A DNA stretch of 64,000 nt from Vibrio bathopelagicus (GTDB lineage Bacteria; Pseudomonadota; Gammaproteobacteria; Enterobacterales; Vibrionaceae), in assembly GCF_014879975.1 (NCBI RefSeq), contig NZ_CP062500.1, forward strand, positions 3,472,001-3,536,000, written 5' to 3'. Positions 9,542-18,161 of the stretch are shown piece by piece. Below the pieces are notes generated by a model, which ran no database searches, was not told the DNA's origin, and saw only the letters and a list, made by a program, of their open reading frames with translations. Both the position numbers and the translations under genes were made by a program. The number at the start of each line of letters is the position of its first letter. The stretch's first letter is position 1.

Positions 9542-10384
9542 TTAGCTTCTTGCTGAGTTAGGCGCTTTCATTGCATCAATCAAACCAATTACCACACCAG
9601 CCGCTAAACCAGCTAGATGCGCAGTATTGGCGATGGCCATGAACGGCTGCATATAACCCAAGACTAACCACACCAACATAAAGCCCACGATTTGTCTTGG
9701 GATACCTAAGCCAAGCTGAGGTGCTTTAGCACCCACTACCCACAAGTAACCGACCAACGCATACACCACGCCAGAAAGACCACCAAAGTTCGCTCCCTCA
9801 ACCCAGTATTGTCCAGCACCTGAAAGTGCAGAAGACACAGCAAAGATCTGAAGCAGTTTGAGGCCGCCTAACTTTTTCTCTATATCTCCGCCCAGTTGCC
9901 ACCACCACAAGATATTGAATGCGATGTGCATAACAGAGAAATGCAAAACAGCGTGACTTAACCAGCGCCAAAGCTGCCATTGTTGTCCATCAACCGCAGG
10001 AAAATGTAAGGCGTTAAAAATAGCCTGACCAAAACCTATCTGCTGCAGAGCAAAAATAACGACACATACCAGCATGATGCTGAGCGTCACTGGGCCAGCT
10101 TTTGCTTTTATCATGCCCATGAAACTCGGAGTGTGATAATGAAAATTGCTATTTCTGGTTTCTGCCATATCCCAAGACGCTGCTTGGTAGCGTTTATGGT
10201 TTGGCTCAGACAGGAAACGATTGAGCTCTGATTCCGTCTCGACCTGATACTGACCATCCGTCAGCCAAAGAGCAAAACGCCCCTCACCTTCAGGAGACAT
10301 TTGAATAGGGATCTGGCGAGAAGCCATGTAATCAATAAATGCTTGAGCAAGACGCGGGTTATCTAACACCATCAGTCTAATCAT
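9542..10384 (-). CDS. glpG: Rhomboid intramembrane serine protease GlpG
   Basis: GlpG cleaves transmembrane segments within the inner membrane. The N-terminal cytoplasmic domain (residues 1-90) precedes six membrane helices. The catalytic dyad is Ser204 in GGLSGVVY and His256 in NTAHLAG; the oxyanion segment HAVLHFSVMHIAFNILWWW is intact. ATG at 10384 gives 280 residues with AGGAAG 5 bases upstream; a GTG two codons earlier is less well placed. It follows glpE with 41 bases between, forming glpEG as in enterobacteria, but glpR is absent. Confidence 0.95.
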   Translation of the reverse strand: MIRLMVLDNPRLAQAFIDYMASRQIPIQMSPEGEGRFALWLTDGQYQVETESELNRFLSEPNHKRYQAASWDMAETRNSNFHYHTPSFMGMIKAKAGPVTLSIMLVCVVIFALQQIGFGQAIFNALHFPAVDGQQWQLWRWLSHAVLHFSVMHIAFNILWWWQLGGDIEKKLGGLKLLQIFAVSSALSGAGQYWVEGANFGGLSGVVYALVGYLWVVGAKAPQLGLGIPRQIVGFMLVWLVLGYMQPFMAIANTAHLAGLAAGVVIGLIDAMKAPNSARS

Positions 10385-10425
10385 TATCACTTCCTATTCA
10401 TTCTACTGAGAAACGTTTGACGCAA

Positions 10426-10746
10426 CTAACCAGCGTTCACTGGAAGTTCTGCGCGATGCCAGGCTTCAAACCCACCATCAACACTATATACCTCTTCGAA
10501 GCCTTGGTTCACTAAATATTGTGCTGCGCCTTGGCTACTAATGCCGTGATAGCACATCACCAAAATAGGCTGTTCAAACTCAACTTCATCCATGAACGAC
10601 ACCATCGTATCGTTCGTTAGGTGATAAGCGGTTTTTGAGTGAGCGACCGCAAAAGACTGCGGATCGCGGATATCGACAAGTCGAGCTTCACCTTGCTCTA
10701 TAAGGGCTTGAGCACCTTTAACATCGATATGTTTAAACTGGTCCAT
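10426..10746 (-). CDS. glpE: Thiosulfate sulfurtransferase GlpE
   Basis: This single-domain rhodanese transfers sulfane sulfur from thiosulfate to thiol acceptors such as thioredoxin or cyanide. The active-site loop is CYHGISS with nucleophile Cys65 (as in E. coli), and the fold markers VDIRDPQSF and SVDGGFEAW are present. Length is 106 residues, typical for the family. It is first gene of glpEG, and its upstream gap holds several DnaA-box-like sites. Confidence 0.95.
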   Translation of the reverse strand: MDQFKHIDVKGAQALIEQGEARLVDIRDPQSFAVAHSKTAYHLTNDTMVSFMDEVEFEQPILVMCYHGISSQGAAQYLVNQGFEEVYSVDGGFEAWHRAELPVNAG

Positions 10747-10855
10747 GACTTTCTCTTTTATGCAGATTTACTTTGCTGCCATTGTAACCTATCCCAAGGC
10801 TAACAATCACATCCACTTAATAAGGTTATCCACCAGCGATCACTTTTACACCGAT

Positions 10856-10864
10856 TGTGGATAA
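10856..10864 (-). promoter_or_regulatory. Perfect DnaA box
   Basis: TGTGGATAA is the complement of the high-affinity R1-type box TTATCCACA. Confidence 0.65.
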
Positions 10865-11033
10865 ACCTGTGAATTGCGTGAATAAAGTGGTTTTTGAAAA
10901 ATGGATCCACAACATATAGTAATGATCCTGATCTAGCTGTGGGTTACTTAAAACATATCCCCACACCTAAAACCCTTCCAAAGCCTTACTACACCCTGCT
11001 TTTAGACAGCTGACGAATAAACTTCTCACAGAG

Positions 11034-11042
11034 TTATCCACA
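11034..11042 (+). promoter_or_regulatory. Perfect DnaA box
   Basis: TTATCCACA is an exact R1-type box. It lies 170 bases from the other perfect box and in the opposite orientation. Confidence 0.65.
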
Positions 11043-11090
11043 AAATCACAATGCAAATATCGATCGCAAAAGTTGAGAATTCGATCCAAA

Positions 11091-11125
11091 ACAAAAAGGC
11101 CGAGATCTCTCGATCTCGGCCTTTT
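11091..11125 (-). terminator. rpoH terminator
   Basis: A 14-bp perfect stem (AAAAGGCCGAGATC / GATCTCGGCCTTTT, loop TCTC) lies 38 bases after the rpoH stop, with a T run on the minus strand. Confidence 0.9.
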
Positions 11126-11162
11126 CAAATTCTAACTTTTTATGGTGCTGTTAGTTTAGTGC

Positions 11163-12020
11163 TTAGAAGTCGCCAACGGCTTGTTTCAACTTCTTCATGG
11201 CATTCTTCTCTAACTGACGTACACGCTCAGCTGAGATGCTGTAGGTATCCGCTAAGTCTTGCAGGGTCGACTTGTTATCATCCAACCAACGTGAGCGCAC
11301 AATGTGCTGGCTGCGTTCGTCTAAGCTCTTCAATGCGAGCCCTAAGCGATTATTGGTATGAGATTCCCAGTTAGCCGCTTCAACCGTTTCAGCAACGTCT
11401 GACGCTTTGTCTTCTAGGTAGTAAACCGGAGCCGTGTAAGCAGAACCGCCTTCGTCGTCATCCATCGGAGCTTCAAAGGTCGCATCTTGTGCCGCTAAGC
11501 GAGATTCCATTTCACGAACTTCTGAAGGCTCAACGCCCAGTTCACGCGCAACAGTCTCAACTTCACCATTATTGAACCAGCCTAAACGCTTCTTAGATTT
11601 ACGCAGATTAAAGAACAGTTTGCGCTGTGCTTTGGTTGTCGCAATCTTAACGATACGCCAGTTACGCAGTACATATTCGTGAATCTCAGCTTTGATCCAG
11701 TGAACAGCAAAAGAAACCAGTCGAACACCCACTTCAGGGTTGAAGCGCTTCACCGCCTTCATTAGGCCGATGTTACCTTCTTGGACGAGATCAGCCATTG
11801 GCAGCCCGTAGCCAGAGTAGCCTCTTGCAACGTGCACCACGAATCTTAGGTGTGAAAGGATCAAACCTTTCGCAGCATCGATCTCACCTTTGTAATGTAA
11901 TCGCTCTGCAAGTCCACGTTCCTCTTCAGGCGTCAACATTGGGTAGCTGTTCGCTGATCGGATATAGCTATCTAAACTATCTTGTGTGACTAAAGCCATT
12001 TGATACGATTGGTTTGCCAT
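11163..12020 (-). CDS. rpoH: Heat-shock sigma factor RpoH (sigma-32)
   Basis: RpoH directs RNA polymerase to heat-shock promoters (chaperones, proteases). Region 2 is visible as [17 protein letters not shown] and [19 protein letters not shown]; the RpoH-specific box [14 protein letters not shown] follows; region 4 ends with [19 protein letters not shown]. The upstream in-frame extension to 12074 is unlikely: ATG at 12020 has AGGAA four bases before it and gives 285 residues (E. coli 284). Enterobacterial rpoH mRNA folds into a thermosensor over its start; I cannot show this here. It lies downstream of ftsYEX on the same strand, as in E. coli. Confidence 0.97.
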   Translation of the reverse strand: MANQSYQMALVTQDSLDSYIRSANSYPMLTPEEERGLAERLHYKGEIDAAKGLILSHLRFVVHVARGYSGYGLPMADLVQEGNIGLMKAVKRFNPEVGVRLVSFAVHWIKAEIHEYVLRNWRIVKIATTKAQRKLFFNLRKSKKRLGWFNNGEVETVARELGVEPSEVREMESRLAAQDATFEAPMDDDEGGSAYTAPVYYLEDKASDVAETVEAANWESHTNNRLGLALKSLDERSQHIVRSRWLDDNKSTLQDLADTYSISAERVRQLEKNAMKKLKQAVGDF

Positions 12021-12197
12021 TCGGTTCCTCATCAATCTCTGATCTGGAGTAATATATCTATTAAAACCCGACAATCTTGAACCTAAAATGAACAGGATTC
12101 AAGAAGGGGGAAGTAATTATGCATAATCAATTCGTCTATACAAGGTAAAAACTGATTAAAAAGTGCCTATTTATCGTCTAAATATGACTCTATTCAA

Positions 12198-13166
12198 CTA
12201 AACAGGTTCAATTTCTTTTAGGTGGCGCTGTGCGGAAAGCTTCGCAGCTACACTGCCTAATAGGGTTCCAACGATCAAAAGCAGTAACGATTCATCCCAA
12301 CTTAAGCCAATCAGTCTAAAGTGACTATCGTAAAGCTGAGCTAAATCATCAACCGCACTGTTAAGTAAAACAGTAATCAATGCCGTCATTACCCAAGCGC
12401 AAATCGCGCCCAACACGCCAAACCACATTCCAGAATATAGGTATGGCCGTAGGATGAAGCTATCGGTGGCACCTATCAGCTTCATGGTTTGAATCTCTTC
12501 TTTATGCGCCAACACATTAAATCGTAATGTATTGCCAATAATCAAAAACACAGCGCCCAGCATAAGCACGGTTAATGTAATCACGATGACAGCCGCCAGT
12601 GCTTTGATCGCATCCAGCCTTGCAAGCCAATCTTCGTCTAAACGAACATCGGTCACGAGATCTTGCTTCTTAACCTTGCTCGCCAATTCTTTGATTTGCG
12701 TGTCGTTGTGTACACTTGGCGTAATCACCAACACACCAGGCAACGAGTAATCATCTAAAATCGTCAGTGCGTCATCAAAACCAGAATACTTACTCAAATC
12801 AGCAAGGCCTTGCTGTGGTGAAATGTATTCAACCAACTCGACTTGATCCCAACCTTCTATTTCATCTTTCAGCACTATCACTCGAGGTTCAGGAATTCCA
12901 TCCTCTACATAAGCACTGATTTGTGACGGACTGGTGACGTCTTTCGCCACTTCTCCAACGTTTTTACCTAATAGGTACAAACAAGCAGGCATCGCCAAGG
13001 CCATTGAGATAACAGCCAACGTCAGTAAATTACCGAGTGGACGCTGCCACATTTGCGAGAAAGACGATTTGGCTTGTTTCCAATGAACAACAAAAAAGCC
13101 GTCACTGGCAGCGCGGCTCGCGGCTCGGTTAGATTGAGGTTTCTTGATGCGCTTATTCGCGGCCAT
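12198..13166 (-). CDS. ftsX: Cell division protein FtsX, permease-like subunit
   Basis: FtsX pairs with the ATPase FtsE at the septum and, through its periplasmic loop, activates peptidoglycan hydrolases via EnvC. The protein has a basic N tail, a first membrane helix (LLTLAVISMALAMPACLYLL), a large periplasmic domain to about residue 215, and three further helices (FtsX/MacB permease fold). ATG at 13166 overlaps the end of ftsE by 14 bases; GAGG precedes it. The length is 322 residues from this start. Confidence 0.96.
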   Translation of the reverse strand: MAANKRIKKPQSNRAASRAASDGFFVVHWKQAKSSFSQMWQRPLGNLLTLAVISMALAMPACLYLLGKNVGEVAKDVTSPSQISAYVEDGIPEPRVIVLKDEIEGWDQVELVEYISPQQGLADLSKYSGFDDALTILDDYSLPGVLVITPSVHNDTQIKELASKVKKQDLVTDVRLDEDWLARLDAIKALAAVIVITLTVLMLGAVFLIIGNTLRFNVLAHKEEIQTMKLIGATDSFILRPYLYSGMWFGVLGAICAWVMTALITVLLNSAVDDLAQLYDSHFRLIGLSWDESLLLLIVGTLLGSVAAKLSAQRHLKEIEPV

Positions 13167-13830
13167 AATCTTCAACCTCACTCAAAAAGCCTTGGTTTAA
13201 TTCAAGATGACGGTATTGGGGGCGAGTGTTCACTAACCCGATATCGTGCGTCGCTAGGATGATCGTTACACCCGCGCGGTTAAACTCTTCAAACAAGCGC
13301 AGGACACGATTCGACAATTCAGGGTCTAGGTTACCAGTTGGTTCATCCGCTAAAAGCAGAGTTGGACGGTTAACCACAGCGCGAGCGATACCCACGCGTT
13401 GCTGCTCACCACCAGAAAGCTGGCTTGGCAAACAACGTGCTTTATCTAATAAGTCGGTTTTATCCAACGCAGCACTGACTCGGCGCTTTATTTCATTTTC
13501 AGAAATAGATTCAATGCGCATAGGCAGTGCGACGTTATCAAAGATAGAGCGATCCATCAGCAGACGATGGTCTTGAAAGACAATCCCAATATTACGGCGT
13601 AAAAAGGGAATGTCTTTGGTTGGTATACGAGTGATATCGTGGTCGTTAAACCAAACGCGGCCATCAGTTGGGCGCTCAATGGCGCAAATCAACTTCAGCA
13701 AGGTACTTTTACCAGCACCGGAGTGCCCGCCTAAAAATGCCATCTCTCCACGTTTGAGATGAAAGTCCACTTTTTGGAGCGCCTGGCGTCCGCCTCGGTA
13801 GGCTTTACTCACTTGCTGAAATTTGATCAC
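13153..13830 (-). CDS. ftsE: Cell division ATP-binding protein FtsE
   Basis: This is the ABC-type ATPase partner of FtsX. Walker [11 protein letters not shown]-loop VFQDHRLL, signature LSGGEQQR, Walker [13 protein letters not shown] and the switch His in ILATHD are all intact. It has 225 residues, typical of FtsE (E. coli 222). It lies between ftsY and ftsX with tight spacing, the conserved ftsYEX operon order. Confidence 0.98.
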   Translation of the reverse strand: MIKFQQVSKAYRGGRQALQKVDFHLKRGEMAFLGGHSGAGKSTLLKLICAIERPTDGRVWFNDHDITRIPTKDIPFLRRNIGIVFQDHRLLMDRSIFDNVALPMRIESISENEIKRRVSAALDKTDLLDKARCLPSQLSGGEQQRVGIARAVVNRPTLLLADEPTGNLDPELSNRVLRLFEEFNRAGVTIILATHDIGLVNTRPQYRHLELNQGFLSEVEDYGRE

Positions 13831-13907
13831 CGAAAATTCCTCTTACGATCACTCATATCAAACTTAAAACGGTAGCAGGTTAAGGATAAACCACTTTACT
13901 ACACGAG

Positions 13908-15167
13908 TTACTCTTCACGACTAAATAGTGCTTCAATAAAGTCTTTTGACTCAAATGGACGTAAATCATCAATGCCTTCACCCACACCAATGTAACGAAT
14001 TGGAATCTGGAACTGGTCAGCAATTGAGAAAATCACACCACCTTTCGCCGTACCATCTAGTTTAGTTAGCGTAATACCCGTTACCGGCGCTACTTCACTG
14101 AATAGTTTCGCTTGGCTGATCGCATTCTGACCAGTGCCTGCATCTAGCGTAAGCATGATTTCGTGCGGTGCAGAGTCGTCAATCTTCTTCATTACACGAA
14201 CAATCTTGCGTAGCTCTTCCATCAAGTTGCTCTTGTTCTGCAAACGACCCGCAGTATCAGCAATCACGACATCAACACCGCGCGCTTTAGCGGCTTCAAT
14301 GGCATCGTAGATAACAGAAGCACTGTCTGCGCCAGTGTGTTGAGCAATCACAGGAACGTCATTACGTTGCCCCCAAACTTGAAGTTGCTCTACAGCTGCC
14401 GCACGGAAGGTATCACCTGCCGCCAACATCACTTTTTTGCCTTCGCCTTGGAATTGTTTCGCCAGCTTACCGATAGTGGTCGTCTTACCCACACCGTTCA
14501 CACCCACCATCAAAATAACGTAAGGCGTTTTCGTTGTATCAACCACAAGAGGCTGTTCAACTTGGCTTAGGATTTCTGCCATCTCTTCTTTGAGCAGACC
14601 ATATAGAGCTTCACCATCTTTTAGGTCATTGCGAGATGCTTTTTCTGTCAGGTTTTCAATGATCTTAACGGTGGTATTCATACCCACGTCAGCGATCAGA
14701 AGTTGCTCTTCTAACTCTTCAAACAGATCATCATCGATTTGTTTACCTTTGAACAAACCAAAGAAGCCAGCACCGATATTCGCTTTAGTACGGCTTAGGC
14801 TGCGCTTAAGACGCGCAAAAAAGCTTTCTGTTGGCTTTTCTTGAACTTCTTCAATCTTAGCTTGAGAAACAACAACTGCTTCTGCTTCTGCTTCTGCTTC
14901 TGCTTCTGCTTCTGCTTCTGCTTCTGCTAGGACAGGCTGCTGCTCTTCTTGAGTCTCTTCAAGCGCTTGATCTGATTCAGCAAGCTCAGATTCAACTGAC
15001 TGAGTTTCAGTTGGCTTAGCTACTTCAGCTTCAGCCTCGACTTGTGATTCAACTTCAGTTTGCTCTTCAACGTTTTCTACGTTCGCTTCATTCTGAGTTT
15101 TTGGGCTTTGTTCTTCTTCACCAAAACCAAGCCACGATAATAATCCGCGCTTCTTTTTTTCCGTCAT
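13908..15167 (-). CDS. ftsY: Signal recognition particle receptor FtsY
   Basis: FtsY docks ribosome-SRP complexes at the inner membrane for cotranslational insertion. The acidic A domain (residues 15-115) is followed by the NG domain: helical N subdomain, G1 GVNGVGKTT at 222-230, DTAGR and TKLDGTAKGG. Length is 419 residues, shorter than E. coli (497), the difference lying in the A domain. Residues 81-97 are a pure Ala-Glu dipeptide run encoded by a hexanucleotide tandem repeat, a length-variable spot in a domain tolerant of indels. It is first gene of ftsYEX and divergent from rsmD. Confidence 0.97.
   Translation of the reverse strand: MTEKKKRGLLSWLGFGEEEQSPKTQNEANVENVEEQTEVESQVEAEAEVAKPTETQSVESELAESDQALEETQEEQQPVLAEAEAEAEAEAEAEAEAVVVSQAKIEEVQEKPTESFFARLKRSLSRTKANIGAGFFGLFKGKQIDDDLFEELEEQLLIADVGMNTTVKIIENLTEKASRNDLKDGEALYGLLKEEMAEILSQVEQPLVVDTTKTPYVILMVGVNGVGKTTTIGKLAKQFQGEGKKVMLAAGDTFRAAAVEQLQVWGQRNDVPVIAQHTGADSASVIYDAIEAAKARGVDVVIADTAGRLQNKSNLMEELRKIVRVMKKIDDSAPHEIMLTLDAGTGQNAISQAKLFSEVAPVTGITLTKLDGTAKGGVIFSIADQFQIPIRYIGVGEGIDDLRPFESKDFIEALFSREE
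14881..14928 (-). repeat. Hexanucleotide tandem repeat inside ftsY
   Basis: There are eight perfect copies of TCTGCT (AGCAGA on the coding strand), with one imperfect unit (ACTGCT) just before. They encode the Ala-Glu run of the FtsY acidic domain. As a multiple of three, copy change would not shift the frame. Confidence 0.95.
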
Positions 15168-15339
15168 CAGAGGAGTTTCCTAGATCTACTAATTAACTGC
15201 ATTGACTTAATGCACGTCGACTCTTTGCTATTGTTATACAATACAAGCTTGTACAAACGAATAGTAAAGAAAAATGACAAAGCAGTGATAAGTTTGCTTT
15301 TAGCTTGATACACTTTGTCATTGCAAATTTATTTAATAC

Positions 15340-15364
15340 CCGAACCCAACTAAATTGGGCTCGG
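15340..15364 (+). promoter_or_regulatory. Inverted repeat in the rsmD upstream region
   Basis: CCGAACCCAA / TTGGGCTCGG with a 5-base loop pairs over 10 positions with one mismatch. It lies 34 bases before the rsmD start, with TATAGT just after it. It could be a leader hairpin or an operator; no T tract follows, so it is not a terminator. Confidence 0.4.
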
Positions 15365-15397
15365 TATAGTATCACTTTATTAGCGGTCAAAAAATCT

Positions 15398-16000
15398 ATG
15401 GTAAGACGTCGCCAGCAAAACACATCACAAAAAAAGCCATCCGGAGGCTTTGTTCGAATTATTAGTGGCTCATGGAGAGGTAGAAAACTGCCCGTTCATG
15501 ACTTAGAAGGCTTACGCCCGACCATTGATCGAGTAAAAGAGACTCTCTTTAACTGGGTAGCACAAGATATCCCACACTCGACCTGCTTGGATGTATTTGC
15601 TGGTTCTGGTGGTCTAGGTTTTGAAGCGGCTTCTCGCCAAGCAAAATTAGTGACGCTACTAGAAATGAACCAGAAAGCCGCCAAGCAGCTTGCTGATAAT
15701 GCAAAAGAGCTCAAAGCAGACAACATCAACGTGGTGAACACCGATGCGATCTCTTTCCTCAAAAAACCGGGGACTCCTTACGATATGGTCTTTCTTGATC
15801 CTCCATTTCGTAAAGGCTTATTAGCTGAAACTGTAGAGCTTCTTGAGAGCAATGGCTGGCTTGCCGACAATGCCATCATTTACGTTGAGACAGAAAAAGA
15901 ATTACAACTCGAAGCAATGCCAGAGAACTGGGAGTTGCATCGCGATAAGACCACGGGGCAGTCGAGCTACCGTCTGTTTAATCGAACCACTGAAGAATAG
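15398..16000 (+). CDS. rsmD: 16S rRNA (guanine(966)-N2)-methyltransferase RsmD
   Basis: RsmD methylates G966 of 16S rRNA in the assembled small subunit. The SAM-binding DVFAGSGGLGFEAASR lies at residues 65-80 and the N2-guanine methyltransferase motif DPPF at 134-137. The upstream extension to 15305 runs through the promoter region and has no family counterpart; ATG at 15398 gives 200 residues (E. coli 198). It is divergent from ftsY, as in E. coli, and followed 10 bases later by a DUF1145 gene. Confidence 0.95.
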   Translation: MVRRRQQNTSQKKPSGGFVRIISGSWRGRKLPVHDLEGLRPTIDRVKETLFNWVAQDIPHSTCLDVFAGSGGLGFEAASRQAKLVTLLEMNQKAAKQLADNAKELKADNINVVNTDAISFLKKPGTPYDMVFLDPPFRKGLLAETVELLESNGWLADNAIIYVETEKELQLEAMPENWELHRDKTTGQSSYRLFNRTTEE

Positions 16001-16010
16001 GAGTTATTGA

Positions 16011-16277
16011 ATGAAGTTCTTACTTCCACTAGCAAAAGCAGCCATCGCCTTTGTTTGGTTTATCTTAATCGTAAATATTTTCTACCCATTCCCGGGTAAT
16101 GCTGCGATCGCGCTTTATATCATGACAGCATTCTTGTTCTTCATGCACGGCCTGCAGATGCTGATCTTTATCGGTGCTTTCGGCGATAAGATCGAAATGT
16201 CACGTTGGGAGAAGTGGTCAATATTGATTTTCGGAGTCTTTGCCCTCCTCGATATCCGACGCAAGCACATGATGTAA
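16011..16277 (+). CDS. DUF1145 family small membrane protein (YhhL-like)
   Basis: The 88-residue protein has two to three hydrophobic helices and the NIFYPFPGNAAIALY segment of the DUF1145 family. E. coli yhhL holds the same place just after rsmD. A strong AGGAG ribosome site lies 6 bases before the ATG. Function is unknown. It ends at a strong terminator. Confidence 0.82.
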   Translation: MKFLLPLAKAAIAFVWFILIVNIFYPFPGNAAIALYIMTAFLFFMHGLQMLIFIGAFGDKIEMSRWEKWSILIFGVFALLDIRRKHMM

Positions 16278-16355
16278 TTGAGCTAGAGCCTAGATATACA
16301 AATTTCAGTACACAGTACTCGATGCAGAAAGCCTAGTTACGAGAAAGATAAATAC

Positions 16356-16386
16356 AAAAACGCCGCTCATTTGAGCGGCGTTTTTT
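16356..16386. terminator. Bidirectional terminator after the DUF1145 gene
   Basis: The stem AAAACGCCGCTC / GAGCGGCGTTTT with a 4-base loop has A and T runs on both sides, and lies between convergent genes. Confidence 0.9.
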
Positions 16387-16420
16387 ATTGTTCGAGAAGA
16401 AATAGAACGATAAGAAAATG

Positions 16421-17005
16421 CTAAGACATATAGCTTTTCACACCATCTAGGAACATTTGAGTCGACAACATAACCAACAGTAAGCCCATGAGACGCTCTA
16501 TGGCTTTCAAGCCTCTCTCACCAAGAATACGCAGGAAGAAACCATTAAACATAAGAATGAAGAAGGTTACGCCCCATGCCAGTAAAACCGACAGAGACAA
16601 CTCAAACATTTGGTCTGGGTTTTGAGTTGCCAAAAGAATCAGCGCAGCGATAACCGATGGTCCCGCAATCATTGGAATGGCCATAGGTACGATAAACGGC
16701 TCTTCACCCGCGGCTAGGCCTGTGATGCTGCCTGCACTTGGGAAAATCATCTTAATCGCAATAATAAAGAGAATGATACCGCCAGAAATACTCAAAGTTT
16801 CAGGCTGAACGTGCAAGAAGTTCATGATGCTTTGGCCAGCAAACAAGAACAGCAACAGGATAACCAGTGCAAACATCAGCTCACGAACGAGAACAATACG
16901 ACGACGCTTAGGATCAATATGCTTAAGGATTGAGAGCACGATTGGCAGGTTGCCAAGCGGGTCCATAATAAGAAACAGCATGGTTGCTGCAGATAAAATT
17001 TCCAT
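16421..17005 (-). CDS. MarC/YhgN family integral membrane protein
   Basis: There are six predicted helices over 194 residues. The paired MarC motifs are present: LIMDPLGNLPIVLSIL near the N terminus and PFIVPMAIPMIAGPSVIAAL at mid-protein. It most resembles E. coli YhgN (197 residues), whose function is unproven; MarC was once thought linked to antibiotic resistance, which was not upheld. It is monocistronic. Confidence 0.85.
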   Translation of the reverse strand: MEILSAATMLFLIMDPLGNLPIVLSILKHIDPKRRRIVLVRELMFALVILLLFLFAGQSIMNFLHVQPETLSISGGIILFIIAIKMIFPSAGSITGLAAGEEPFIVPMAIPMIAGPSVIAALILLATQNPDQMFELSLSVLLAWGVTFFILMFNGFFLRILGERGLKAIERLMGLLLVMLSTQMFLDGVKSYMS

Positions 17006-17174
17006 AAGTTTGTCTCGAAAAGCGTAAGTGCGCGGAGTATAGCAGCCTCAACATTGATTTTCGAACGCAGTAATAAACGAGTTAACTTATGCTATTAGAA
17101 AGGAATTTAACGAGAGCAAATAGAACAGATAATTTAAGGAGTGAAGCGAAACATCGTATCCACTCCTCTTATCT

Positions 17175-17192
17175 ATAAAAGCCAAAAGGCTC
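17175..17192 (-). terminator. Weak terminator after the YecH-like gene
   Basis: On the minus strand a short hairpin AGCC-TTTT-GGCT is followed by TTTATA. The stem is short, so confidence is low. Confidence 0.4.
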
Positions 17193-17213
17193 TAAAAACC
17201 AAGTCACTGAGAA

Positions 17214-17450
17214 TTAGTGATTACACACACGTTCGCGATTGGTGCAAAGCTTATCATCGACAACCACAACCTTTTCCATCTTCAGGAAAAACTTAAGCAG
17301 GCCATCCAAATCTAAACCATTTAGCTTACAAGTATGGAAACGAGCTTCTGCACCATACATTTGAGCAAGTTCTTGTGTTAGCTCTTCGCGAGTCAGTGGC
17401 TTCTCACTAAGCAGGTTTAAAACGTTGTGTGCGTGAATTTCAGTCGTCAT
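17214..17450 (-). CDS. YecH-like small protein (DUF2492)
   Basis: The 78-residue protein matches the YecH family: an N-terminal HAHNVLNLL helix, the central ARFHTCKLNGLDLDGLL motif, and a C-terminal CTNRERVCNH. The conserved His and Cys residues suggest metal binding, which has not been shown for this protein. The gene stands alone between a MarC-family gene and yhhN. Confidence 0.75.
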   Translation of the reverse strand: MTTEIHAHNVLNLLSEKPLTREELTQELAQMYGAEARFHTCKLNGLDLDGLLKFFLKMEKVVVVDDKLCTNRERVCNH

Positions 17451-17540
17451 AGCTCTATCTCATGTTTAATGAATCAAACGTAGAGTACCGATTTTCAGCA
17501 ACGCTGCCTTGATGTAGCTCAGAGTTGAGAGTGCTCTATC

Positions 17541-18161
17541 CTAAATGGTTAGAGATGCCACGATAAGAGCATGAGCTAGGAAGTAACTGCCCGTTACCCA
17601 CAGATAAGCGCCCTTGATTGGACTACGATAACAATTTAGAGCATACGCCAGTGCAGAAAGCAGCAGCACGCTACAGCCAGCAAAACCAACCGCATGTGAT
17701 AGCTGAGGTTCAAGCAACCAAACCTCACCAGAGGCCCAAGCCAGCTGGATAAGCACAATGCCCATAATGACCACGGGAAAAACCAATCTATCTAATCGTG
17801 GAAGAAGTAAGAAGAAAGCGACAACGCAGGCAGCCAACAATAACGCAAACAACCACCAAACCATCTCTCCTGAGAGCTGTAGCCAAAATGCCTTGCTATA
17901 ACAGAGTTGAGCCAATAAAAAACAGACAAAATGAAGCGGTCGCTTTTGAGTCACCGTATGTAGAACATCAGCCACAGCCGAGATAGCTAAGCCAGCGACA
18001 ATCCAATAAGTATATTCAGCAATGAGCGATTGAGTTACCGCCACTACCGCCAACAAAACAAAGGTAAACACCTTATACACTAAGGCCTGACCGATATGTC
18101 CATGTTTCGTCCCTGCTATCGCTCCGATACCAGATAAAGAAACCGCTAACCAACTCCACAT
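17541..18161 (-). CDS. YhhN family membrane protein (lysoplasmalogenase-like)
   Basis: About eight hydrophobic helices over 206 residues match the YhhN/TMEM86 family, with the conserved AISAVADVLHT segment and the C-terminal GAYLWVTGSYFLAHALI. Eukaryotic and some bacterial members hydrolyse the vinyl-ether bond of lysoplasmalogens; activity here is inferred. E. coli yhhN lies in the same ftsYEX-rsmD-yhhL-yhhM neighbourhood, supporting the assignment. Confidence 0.82.
   Translation of the reverse strand: MWSWLAVSLSGIGAIAGTKHGHIGQALVYKVFTFVLLAVVAVTQSLIAEYTYWIVAGLAISAVADVLHTVTQKRPLHFVCFLLAQLCYSKAFWLQLSGEMVWWLFALLLAACVVAFFLLLPRLDRLVFPVVIMGIVLIQLAWASGEVWLLEPQLSHAVGFAGCSVLLLSALAYALNCYRSPIKGAYLWVTGSYFLAHALIVASLTI

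Larger units (their letters stand above)
10747..11090. other. Non-coding gap with a DnaA-box cluster upstream of glpE
   Basis: No gene is seen between glpE and the rpoH terminator. It holds two perfect DnaA boxes (TTATCCACA at 11034-11042, and its complement at 10856-10864) and a one-mismatch box TTATCCACC at 10826-10834. Weaker 7/9 matches lie at 10903-10911 and near 10935. The gap must also contain the glpEG promoter. It lacks the AT-rich 13-mer array and neighbours expected of oriC. Confidence 0.6.

Noticed and set aside
10747..11090. A replication origin
   Set aside because: DnaA boxes are present, but there is no AT-rich unwinding array and no neighbouring mioC, gidA or dnaA genes.
14881..14928. 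Possible CRISPR-like array
   Set aside because: The repeat is a pure 6-bp microsatellite without spacers inside a coding gene.
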